DNA of 12,970 nt from Bacteroidota bacterium (lineage in GTDB: Bacteria; Bacteroidota; Bacteroidia; B-17B0; B-17BO), in contig JANXRU010000208.1 of NCBI GenBank assembly GCA_025356715.1, positions 1 through 12,970 of the forward strand, in the 5' to 3' direction. The notes under the pieces are model-generated. The model worked only from the letters and a program-made list of their open reading frames with translations. It did no database searches and was not told the DNA's origin. Within the stretch, counting starts at the first letter, position 1. Each line of letters begins with the position of its first letter. The translations under genes and the position numbers were made by a program. Positions 7,532 to 12,970 of the stretch are shown here, in pieces.

Positions 7532-9169
7532 ATGAAAAAATTATATTCATTTATGTTCGTGGCTGTTGTTACAACCATTGGTTTAGCTCAGTCGCAACAC
7601 GTATTTAGCCCTTCATTAATAAGCCCTGTAAGCAAGGCGGCGTTCGATAAAATTAAGTTTTATCAAAATAAAATCAATGCGGCAACAACATCTACTGTTA
7701 TTGGTCATCAAGGTTGGTTTAATTATGGAGTAGGTGCGGAGACATATTATTCTAGAAACCCACAATATTACGTTGCAAATATATTTCCTGATTCTTTAGG
7801 GTATATTGCTGATGGCACTGGCCTTGTTGCTCCAAGTATGTTTTATCATTTAGCCGAATTGGTTGATTTCAAATCCCCTGTCTTTTCTGCAGACATGGCT
7901 ACTAGTTGGGTTGCATCATATCCGTCTGATGATTTTACTATTGACTCTATGTCGGTAGGATATTCTTATATCAGAAATCATCCAAACGTGAATATTGTTG
8001 ATACTTTAATTATAACGGTATATGATAATAGTACACCAACAAACGTATCTACTAATTTTTTTACAGGAGTAGTTGCTGCAAATTATTATACAGATACAAT
8101 AAGCTATAAGGATATTGGTATTAACCAAGTTACGAATTCTATCGCTACACCTAATATTACTAATCCTGCGGGTGTTTATCAGTTTAAGGTTTTATTAACA
8201 CAACAAGATACTTCAGGTATTATAAATAGTTATCGGGTTAGTGAGAAAAAGTTTGCGCTCCCCGTTCCATTCAAGAGCAATGGAAGTAATTTAGTAATTA
8301 CAGATGTTTTATTTAAACCAGGCTATTCTTATACGGTAGCACAACGAGTCGATTTAACGGCCAACACGTTTTTACTACTTTCGTCTCGGGAAGATCAAAT
8401 AGGGTCTTATATGTATCATACGGATTGTAATTACGCATCTTCTTCTTGTGATTATAGTATGTCATATATGTTAATGAAATCAAATCGATATGGTTTTAAT
8501 GCGACTGATAATAAGTACTTCCCTTCAATTGAGTTTTCACAGACTCCTTTTTTAGAACACCATTATATTTATTTTCATTTATTAGACACCATAATTTCCC
8601 CTTGTGTTTCCAATTCCTCTTTCGCTATTATAGGCGATACTACAGGTAATTATTATGCCTACGATTATTCTAGCGGAACGGGTTCATTATCTTATTTATG
8701 GAATTTTGGTGATGGCACAACATCTACATTGCAGTACCCCTCGCATCAATATTCGCCACCAGGACAGTATGTTGTTTGTTTAACTTTGTCTGCAACTTCA
8801 GGCACAACAGTCTGTTCTAACACTTATTGCGATTCGTCAAGCGTACACAAAAGCCCCAATAGTTTTACAATGAACTCCTTTAATGTTATACCACAAACAA
8901 CAACAAGCATTAAGCTGTTAGAAAGTGGTGCAAACATAAATGCTTATCCTAATCCTATAATAGACGAGGTGACAATAGATATTGCGAAGAAAGACAATCT
9001 TAAAATAAAATATATATTAGTTGATGGATTAGGTAGAACTATATATATTGGAAATGTTGATAATGGTAAAACCCTTATTAACACGGCGTCTTTAGAAAAA
9101 GGCTTTTATAATTTAAGTATTATAAATAGCAAAGGAGAATTGTTAAGGACTATAAAGTTAGCGAAATAA
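7532..9169 (+). CDS. Secreted PKD-domain protein with T9SS type A sorting domain
   Basis: A 545-residue exported protein with a signal peptide (1 to about 19, ending GLA-QSQ). A unique N-terminal region of about 330 residues (25-355) follows that I do not recognise. It is rich in Tyr, Asp and Thr, with beta-strand-like segments such as DTLIITVYDN (157-166) and a Cys pair at 299/306. A PKD domain sits at about 358-438 with YLWNFGDG (388-395), then a T9SS tail at about 468-545 starting NAYPNPIIDE and ending RTIKLAK. The PKD plus tail is clearly a sister of the same module in the protein at 3156, including the shared CDSSSV linker, while the N-terminal regions are unrelated. Outer-membrane export by the T9SS is expected. 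Function beyond surface or secreted location is unknown. A good promoter motif lies 32 bases upstream. Confidence 0.82.
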   Translation: MKKLYSFMFVAVVTTIGLAQSQHVFSPSLISPVSKAAFDKIKFYQNKINAATTSTVIGHQGWFNYGVGAETYYSRNPQYYVANIFPDSLGYIADGTGLVAPSMFYHLAELVDFKSPVFSADMATSWVASYPSDDFTIDSMSVGYSYIRNHPNVNIVDTLIITVYDNSTPTNVSTNFFTGVVAANYYTDTISYKDIGINQVTNSIATPNITNPAGVYQFKVLLTQQDTSGIINSYRVSEKKFALPVPFKSNGSNLVITDVLFKPGYSYTVAQRVDLTANTFLLLSSREDQIGSYMYHTDCNYASSSCDYSMSYMLMKSNRYGFNATDNKYFPSIEFSQTPFLEHHYIYFHLLDTIISPCVSNSSFAIIGDTTGNYYAYDYSSGTGSLSYLWNFGDGTTSTLQYPSHQYSPPGQYVVCLTLSATSGTTVCSNTYCDSSSVHKSPNSFTMNSFNVIPQTTTSIKLLESGANINAYPNPIIDEVTIDIAKKDNLKIKYILVDGLGRTIYIGNVDNGKTLINTASLEKGFYNLSIINSKGELLRTIKLAK

Positions 9170-9199
9170 TTATTTTACAATTTACTTTTCACAATCTCA

Positions 9200-9357
9200 T
9201 CAGCTTTTCATAAAATACGACGCGAGTTTTTCCGCTATGTGTTTTTTGTAAGCTCGAAACAATTTGTGTTTACAAACAATACAGAAACTACACCAGCGTC
9301 ATCTGCACATATTTTAAGCTCACCTGGTGGTGTATTTATATAATTGTAATAAAGTAT
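9200..9357 (-). pseudogene. Decayed N-terminal fragment of an Ogt-type methyltransferase gene
   Basis: Read on the minus strand from 9357, the translation gives ILYYNYINTPPGELK, then DDAGVVSVLFVNT. This aligns without gaps to the first 31 residues of the intact Ogt at 9618-10103 (MIYYSYINSPIGDIE, then DEGVVSVLFVTT). The start codon position is ATA instead of ATG, and the frame ends in a TAG after about 42 codons. A shift of frame then gives AEKLASYFMKS, matching EKQLIAYFNKT of the intact protein, before a TGA at 9200. The DNA-binding and Cys active-site half is absent. It is therefore an old, broken duplicate of the neighbouring gene. Confidence 0.75.
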
Positions 9358-9381
9358 TTTGGTTAAATAAAACACCCCCAG

Positions 9382-9610
9382 TTGTTGGATTATTTCCAAA
9401 TCCAACAAGTGGTCTTATAACTATTCGATCGGAAGAGGCGATAAAAACAGTTGTCGTTACTAATCAATTGGACAAGTTGTTTTAACGAATCAAACTATAA
9501 ATAATACAAGCGTTAAGTTAGACTTGTCTAACCAAGTAGAGGGTGTTTATGTGGTAACATTAACAAGCATTTCGGGAGCAACAGCATTTAAAAAACTAAT
9601 TAAGGAATAA
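9382..9610 (+). pseudogene. Orphan T9SS sorting-domain remnant with a frameshift
   Basis: The frame from 9384 reads VGLFPNPTSGLITIRSEEA, then KTVVVTNQL. A lost G near 9469-9471 (TTGGAC where the gene at 6256 has TTGGGAC) throws it into a stop. In the shifted frame it continues GQVVLTNQTINNTS, then VEGVYVVTLTS, and ends FKKLIKE with a TAA at 9608-9610. The first 110 or so bases differ from 7076-7187 at only about seven positions. The second half is much more diverged in DNA. No signal peptide, start or body precedes it; an ogt fragment lies there instead. It is not a functional gene. Confidence 0.85.
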
Positions 9611-9617
9611 TTATTTT

Positions 9618-10103
9618 TTAAGAAAACAAGTCTCGGTAAGTGCCTTCGTGGTTTAGTAAAAACGATTTACGCTCTAGATTGCCCGAATAGCCAACTAATT
9701 TGCCATTGCTACCAATAACACGGTGGCAAGGAATAATAATACTAATCGGGTTTTTGCCATTGGCGGAAGCGGCAGCTCTAATACATTTTTCGTCGCCTAA
9801 TTGTTTCGCTAATTCCAAATAGGAAATTGTTTTTCCAAATGGGAGTTCTGTCAATTGATTCCAAACTTTTTTTTGAAACTCAGTACCTTCAAGGGAAAGA
9901 GGTAAATCAAAACTAATAAGTGTTTTATTAAAATAAGCAATTAGTTGTTTTTCAGTTTCAATTAATAGGGGGTGAGAGCTTGTTTCGCGCTTAATTAAAA
10001 CCTTTTTAATCGTAGTTACAAATAATACAGACACAACGCCTTCATCGGCAACAGCTAGTTCTATGTCGCCAATAGGAGAATTGATGTAGCTATAGTAAAT
10101 CAT
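9618..10103 (-). CDS. ogt: Methylated-DNA--protein-cysteine methyltransferase (Ogt type)
   Basis: A 161-residue suicide DNA-repair protein that moves a methyl group from O6-methylguanine or O4-methylthymine to its own cysteine. The N-terminal RNase H-like domain occupies about 1-70. The winged-helix domain with EFQKKVW (75-81) and LPFGKTISY (87-95) follows. Arg109 in RAAASANGKNP takes the place of the base-flipping Arg finger. The acceptor Cys126 is in IIPCHRVIG (123-131), and GYSGNLERKSFLLNHEG (138-154) holds the Glu of the catalytic network at 153. RAAASANG is a slight departure from the common RAVG.ANG. The length is normal for the Ogt form without an Ada domain. It lies alone, convergent with the T9SS remnant, whose stop is only 7 bases from its own stop. 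No TAnnTTTG promoter is visible upstream. Confidence 0.95.
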   Translation of the reverse strand: MIYYSYINSPIGDIELAVADEGVVSVLFVTTIKKVLIKRETSSHPLLIETEKQLIAYFNKTLISFDLPLSLEGTEFQKKVWNQLTELPFGKTISYLELAKQLGDEKCIRAAASANGKNPISIIIPCHRVIGSNGKLVGYSGNLERKSFLLNHEGTYRDLFS

Positions 10104-10148
10104 TATTTAATTTTTCGAAATTTTGCTGTGATTTTATGTTTTGTTATG

Positions 10149-10215
10149 CTGAACTTGTTTCAGCATCTCAAGCCTTATTTGCTTTGATTATCATGAGACC
10201 CTGAAACAAGTTCAG
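10149..10215. repeat. Intergenic palindromic repeat (CTGAACTTGTTTCAG type)
   Basis: CTGAACTTGTTTCAG at 10149-10163 is repeated exactly as its reverse complement at 10201-10215. The pairing continues inward with a two-base bulge to about 10170/10194. Each arm is itself an imperfect palindrome (CTGAA...TTCAG). Repeats of this look are common between genes in Bacteroidota. No T tract follows, so a terminator role is doubtful. Confidence 0.7.
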
Positions 10216-10245
10216 AGCGAACTTCTCGCGCCTTATTAACTTTGA
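10172..10245 (+). repeat. Degenerate direct repeat within the intergenic repeat cluster
   Basis: GCCTTATTTGCTTTGA (10172-10187) recurs as GCCTTATTAACTTTGA (10230-10245), two mismatches, 58 bases apart. Both are preceded by GAACTT (10151 and 10219) and followed by GAGAC. The second unit looks like a copy that lost about 12 bases and one arm of the palindrome. Confidence 0.5.
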
Positions 10246-10269
10246 AGAGAGACTAATTATTTTAAACAA

Positions 10270-10304
10270 AAACACCTGTCAAAATCAATACTTGACAGGT
10301 GTTT
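10270..10304 (-). terminator. Rho-independent terminator of the lipoprotein gene
   Basis: A perfect 13-bp stem (10270-10282 with 10292-10304, core ACACCTGTCAA) closes a 9-base loop. On the minus strand it is followed by TTGTTT. It lies 22 bases beyond the stop codon of the minus-strand gene ending at 10326. Confidence 0.85.
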
Positions 10305-10325
10305 GAATAAATATTTAAAAGATGA

Positions 10326-11297
10326 CTACCAATAAACAAGTACTTTATTTTGTGAAGTAGTTCCTACCGTCCAAGTTAATTTCCAGCCGTAAGCGCAAGT
10401 ATTGGCCGCAACATTTACAGAGTTTCCAGAGGCATCAACACCAAACAAACAATCTAAATCAAAGCTTTTGCTAGCCACTTTAATTATTAAATGTCCAGCA
10501 AGAGGAGCGCCCCAACCACAAGTTGAATTCCAAAGTATTGGTGTTGCAACTTGACTTGTAAACACATCTCCATCGCGCGTTGTTCCATAATTTTCTAAAT
10601 TACTTAATCCGCCAGAGCTTCCAATTCCTTCACCAGAGCATGTTAATACACTAGTTGCAGTAGCCCAAGTGTATGTAAATTTACGATTGATATTATACAC
10701 GGCAGTTGATGTTCCATTGAACTTAACGTTTAAATTTGTGCCAGTTACGGTGCTTACTAAATTAGCTTGGCCTAAAAATAATAAATCAAACCAAGTACCA
10801 CCACTCACATTTGTCAAATTTTGTGTTCCATTTAATTCAATGCTTTGTCCATCTGAAGCGCGTGTTACTTTATAACCTATATAATCAACCTTTAAAACAC
10901 AACCAATGTTTTTCCAACGCACACCTGAAGCATAATTTAGGATGGTTAATTTAATTGAACCTTCACGTTTTCTATTATTACAAACAGTACCATTATAGTT
11001 TAATTGTATTGTTCCCATATAAGAACCAATTGTATCTACGGTTAATCCACAAATGGTAGTTGCTGGAGCGCTTGCAGAGCCTGTTTTGCCATGCATGGCT
11101 ACATAGTCACTTAGCGTTTGATTGATGTCGTTTATAGAGGCGTCATTTTCACTGATTGCTTGACGAGAATCCGTCGTTGCTTGTCCACTTTCATCTGTAG
11201 TAGGTGTAGCTGGAGTTGTTTTTTTACAGCTAGAAAAAGCTAACATAACTCCCATGCAAATCATTGCGCCATGAAGTAATAATTTTTTAGTCGTCAT
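10326..11297 (-). CDS. Putative outer-membrane or periplasmic lipoprotein of unknown function
   Basis: A 323-residue protein beginning MTTKKLLLHGAM with a lipoprotein signal peptide and lipobox FSSC (Cys24). A Thr/Pro-rich linker (CKKTTPATPTTDE) follows, with a short helical, Asn/Asp-rich region, then a beta-rich body with repeated short strands and several Cys residues. Nothing in it matches a family I can name. The Lys-Lys after the Cys is not the acidic export signal described for surface lipoproteins of some Bacteroidota, so the protein may face the periplasm; this is inference. An in-frame ATG exists at 11345, but the ATG at 11297 is preferred: it gives a standard signal peptide, and a consensus promoter (11321-11328) lies between the two. 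It follows the Reeler-like gene on the same strand after 62 bases. Confidence 0.75.
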   Translation of the reverse strand: MTTKKLLLHGAMICMGVMLAFSSCKKTTPATPTTDESGQATTDSRQAISENDASINDINQTLSDYVAMHGKTGSASAPATTICGLTVDTIGSYMGTIQLNYNGTVCNNRKREGSIKLTILNYASGVRWKNIGCVLKVDYIGYKVTRASDGQSIELNGTQNLTNVSGGTWFDLLFLGQANLVSTVTGTNLNVKFNGTSTAVYNINRKFTYTWATATSVLTCSGEGIGSSGGLSNLENYGTTRDGDVFTSQVATPILWNSTCGWGAPLAGHLIIKVASKSFDLDCLFGVDASGNSVNVAANTCAYGWKLTWTVGTTSQNKVLVYW

Positions 11298-11320
11298 TTT
11301 AATAATTTTAAGTTTATAAC

Positions 11321-11328
11321 CAAAGATA
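11321..11328 (-). promoter_or_regulatory. Bacteroidota -7 element (TATCTTTG on the minus strand)
   Basis: An exact TAnnTTTG match, 23 bases before the chosen ATG at 11297. Its position excludes the longer reading from 11345 for transcripts made here and indicates that the lipoprotein gene has its own promoter. No good -33 TTG is visible. Confidence 0.6.
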
Positions 11329-11359
11329 GACAAGAAACTGCACAAAAACCATTCCGTTA

Positions 11360-12295
11360 TTAATTATTGATAGATAGTTTTTTATAAATGCTTTCGTTTT
11401 TTGAAGACAACTTTACTAAATATATTCCTGCAGATAGTTCACTAACGTTGAATGATTGATTAAATGTTCCGGTAGTTGGATTTGTTAAACCAAAGTCTTT
11501 AATGAGCTTACCGCCTAAACTATAAATAGCAACCGTATAAGCTTCATCAGTTTTTGTATTAAATGATAAAGAAAAATCACTACCAGCAGGGTTTGGAAAT
11601 AAATGAACCGAGTTTTGTGTAAGATTTTTTTCAATTCCTGTAGTTGTTGCAGGTACAATTACAACATGTTTGTTATAACAATTATCTAGTGCTGAAGCTA
11701 AGCCATCATGATTACAGGCTGTTGCAGACGTATAAATATTTACGGTTCCAGTAGCTGGAGCAGTCCAACCATATACAAAGGTTGCGGCGTTTGTTGAAAG
11801 ACCACCATTAACAGAATGCGTTACGTCTTTACGCCCTGTTCCAAATGCTGCCGCCGTATGCGTATGAATAGCGTCGGTTGCTGTGAGTGTTCCGGCAGTA
11901 TTATTTACTGCCAAATTCGTACTTCCGCTATTGTCGAGCATTTGAGCTACAAACCCAAAAATAGTTTTTCCTGTTTCATTTACTGTAATACTCATTTGAT
12001 AAACAGTTCCTGGGACGTAGGTGTTGCCTGGCATAGATGGCGTTGAGGTAATAGTGATATTTCCCGGGCCTGCATTATCTATTAAACCGCCAGTACTAGA
12101 GTTACCGTTTCCAGCACCGTGACAACCAGATTGAGAACATGTGTGAGGCTCTCCTGGAGCGGTGGTTCCCGCAGCCTGACCTGCACCGTTAGCTACTTTT
12201 TTACCGTTGTCGTCAAAAGAACTAACTAAGACAATAATTCCTAATAACCCAGATGTTATTAAAGGATAAGTAAAAGATTTGATTTTCATAAGCAT
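11360..12295 (-). CDS. Reeler-like (choice-of-anchor V) protein with CX4CH motif and T9SS sorting domain
   Basis: A 311-residue exported protein. An N-terminal hydrophobic segment (about 8-26) acts as signal peptide. TTAPGEPHTCSQSGCHGAG (44-62) is a cytochrome c-like motif, but with four residues between the cysteines (Cys53, Cys58, His59) instead of the usual two. A beta domain at about 75-215 with YVPGTVYQMSITV (93-105) and GFVAQML (114-120) resembles Reeler / choice-of-anchor V domains. Pairs of His (144, 146) and Cys (194, 206) follow. The T9SS tail (about 231-311) starts LFPNPAGSD and ends YKKLSINN. Related proteins often carry a CXXCH in this place; haem binding here is not proven. Translation could start at 12295 or two codons later (12289, MKIKSF); both follow the promoter at 12330. 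Surface location is expected; the role is unknown. Confidence 0.8.
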   Translation of the reverse strand: MLMKIKSFTYPLITSGLLGIIVLVSSFDDNGKKVANGAGQAAGTTAPGEPHTCSQSGCHGAGNGNSSTGGLIDNAGPGNITITSTPSMPGNTYVPGTVYQMSITVNETGKTIFGFVAQMLDNSGSTNLAVNNTAGTLTATDAIHTHTAAAFGTGRKDVTHSVNGGLSTNAATFVYGWTAPATGTVNIYTSATACNHDGLASALDNCYNKHVVIVPATTTGIEKNLTQNSVHLFPNPAGSDFSLSFNTKTDEAYTVAIYSLGGKLIKDFGLTNPTTGTFNQSFNVSELSAGIYLVKLSSKNESIYKKLSINN

Positions 12296-12329
12296 TTATT
12301 TTAAGGATTATTAAAAGACAGAAACACAT

Positions 12330-12337
12330 CAAATATA
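12330..12337 (-). promoter_or_regulatory. Bacteroidota -7 element (TATATTTG on the minus strand)
   Basis: An exact TAnnTTTG match, 34 bases ahead of the ATG at 12295. It lies 16 bases from the outer edge of the large inverted repeat, so anything binding that repeat would sit in the -33 region or just upstream. Confidence 0.6.
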
Positions 12338-12353
12338 AGTGTGTTTTTATATA

Positions 12354-12429
12354 AGACATAATAATGACCCAAAAGGTTGCCTATATTAAAAAATAAATTC
12401 AGGCAACCTTTTGGTAAATAATTATGTCT
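12354..12429. repeat. Compound inverted repeat between the Reeler-like gene and the sigma factor
   Basis: The inner arms are a perfect 14-bp match: CCAAAAGGTTGCCT (12369-12382) and its reverse complement (12401-12414), around an 18-base AT loop. The outer arms are a further perfect 9-bp match, AGACATAAT (12354-12362) with ATTATGTCT (12421-12429), separated from the inner stem by six unpaired bases each side. The A-GC-T pattern of the inner stem is terminator-like. However, both flanking genes start here rather than end, and only four T residues follow on either strand. An operator, an mRNA leader hairpin or a small mobile repeat are all possible. Confidence 0.75.
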
Positions 12430-12440
12430 AAGTTTAAGTA

Positions 12441-12970
12441 TTGGGAATTGATAACGATATTATCACGGGTTGCATAAACAAGCAACGAGATTGTCAGAAA
12501 AAGCTTTACGATGCTTTGTCTGGTAAAATGCTTTTTGTTTGTTTTAGTTACTGTAAAAACAGAGATGATGCCGAGGATGTGCTTCAAGAAGGCTTTATAA
12601 AGGTTTTTAAGTATATTAATTCTTACAAATTCGAAGGCTCCTTTGAAGGATGGGTTAGACGAATTATGGTTAATACCTCCATTAACTTTATAATTCAACA
12701 AAAACAGAAATATCTTTTTGATGATATAGATGATGTGGCTATTCATCTAGAAAGTGAATTAGATGCAATAACACAAATTAATGAAAAAGATTTATTGAAA
12801 ATCTTAAGTTTATTGCCAGATGGGTACAGAACGGTATTTAATTTATTTGCAATAGAAGGATATTCTCACAAAGAAATATCTAGTTTGTTAAATATTACGG
12901 AAGGAACCTCTAAAAGCCAATTATCAAAGGCTAAGGTTCAATTAAAAAAATTATTGTATCAACATTTTGA
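12441..12970 (+). CDS. ECF-type RNA polymerase sigma factor (3' partial, probable TTG start)
   Basis: An extracytoplasmic-function sigma-70 family protein, 176 codons visible and cut by the window edge, probably only a few residues short. Region 2 spans about 4-80. Its hallmark DDAEDVLQEGFIKVF (42-56) binds core polymerase, followed by FEGSFEGWVRRIMVNT (64-79). A variable acidic linker (about 94-116) separates it from region 4 (about 117-172) with LSLLPDGYRTVFNLF, the helix-turn-helix GYSHKEISSLLNIT (140-153) and EGTSKSQLSKAK. The frame has stop codons at 12429 and 12435 and no ATG before codon 30, which lies inside region 2. TTG at 12441 is the only common start that keeps region 2 whole. 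No anti-sigma gene is visible within the window. Target genes are unknown; the divergent surface protein gene is a neighbour, not a proven target. Confidence 0.85.
   Translation, partial: MGIDNDIITGCINKQRDCQKKLYDALSGKMLFVCFSYCKNRDDAEDVLQEGFIKVFKYINSYKFEGSFEGWVRRIMVNTSINFIIQQKQKYLFDDIDDVAIHLESELDAITQINEKDLLKILSLLPDGYRTVFNLFAIEGYSHKEISSLLNITEGTSKSQLSKAKVQLKKLLYQHF

Noticed and set aside
10669..10875. Plus-strand open frame of 68 codons inside the lipoprotein gene
   Set aside because: It is fully antisense to a coherent exported protein, with no promoter or conserved motif.
11298..11345. Upstream in-frame ATG extending the lipoprotein gene by 16 codons
   Set aside because: A consensus -7 element (11321-11328) lies inside the extension, and the extra residues would precede an otherwise standard lipoprotein signal peptide that begins at 11297.
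11816..12046. Plus-strand Cys-rich open frame inside the Reeler-like gene
   Set aside because: It is antisense to a gene with a signal peptide and sorting tail. The Cys content is a by-product of Thr/Ala codons on the other strand.
12369..12414. Inner stem as a bidirectional terminator
   Set aside because: No gene ends toward it from either side within the window, the loop is long (18 bases), and only four T residues follow on each strand before GG.
12399..12746. Minus-strand open frame of 115 codons
   Set aside because: It is antisense to the ECF sigma factor, whose motifs are unmistakable on the plus strand. Its own translation has no recognisable features.

Overview
The window looks like chromosomal DNA of a member of the Bacteroidota. 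The base composition is AT-rich. At least four proteins end in type IX secretion (T9SS) type A sorting domains, recognisable by an F/YPNP motif, a GxxV/L core and a final Lys-rich strand. Several gene starts follow the Bacteroidota -7 promoter motif TAnnTTTG and lack a Shine-Dalgarno sequence. I cannot place it below phylum with confidence; a Flavobacteriia- or Sphingobacteriia-like lineage is a guess.

Layout. 1-813 (+) is the C-terminal part of a PiT-type phosphate permease cut by the window edge, followed by a clear terminator. 914-1327 (+) is a small P-loop kinase-like ATPase, convergent with 1339-2907 (-), an O-antigen ligase/polymerase-like membrane protein. 3156-4805 (+) is a secreted protein with an ABAB set of internal repeats, a PKD domain and a T9SS tail. 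4941-6125 (+) is a glutaryl-CoA dehydrogenase, the one clear metabolic enzyme, with its own promoter and terminator. 6256-7302 (+) and 7532-9169 (+) are two more T9SS cargo proteins. 9170-9617 holds two gene remnants: a decayed copy of the start of an Ogt gene (-), and an orphan frameshifted T9SS sorting domain (+). 9618-10103 (-) is the intact Ogt-type DNA methyltransferase. 10104-10325 contains intergenic palindromic repeats and a terminator. 10326-11297 (-) is a lipoprotein, and 11360-12295 (-) is a Reeler-like (choice-of-anchor V) T9SS protein with a CX4CH motif. A 76-bp compound inverted repeat lies in the divergent intergenic region. From 12441 (+) an ECF sigma factor with no usable ATG runs off the right edge.

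The genes do not form one pathway. Most are single units with their own promoter or terminator. The shared theme is the cell surface: four intact T9SS cargo proteins plus one remnant, a lipoprotein, and a glycan ligase whose relatives build surface polysaccharide. Within the T9SS group there are signs of module shuffling. The PKD domain plus tail is shared between the proteins at 3156 and 7532, and the tail of the gene at 6256 has a near-copy in the remnant at 9382. The alternating order T9SS tail / ogt fragment / T9SS tail / ogt suggests a decayed tandem duplication. I did not find a convincing new multi-gene system; the most unusual items are the remnant locus at 9200-9610 and the palindrome plus start-codon problem in front of the sigma factor.
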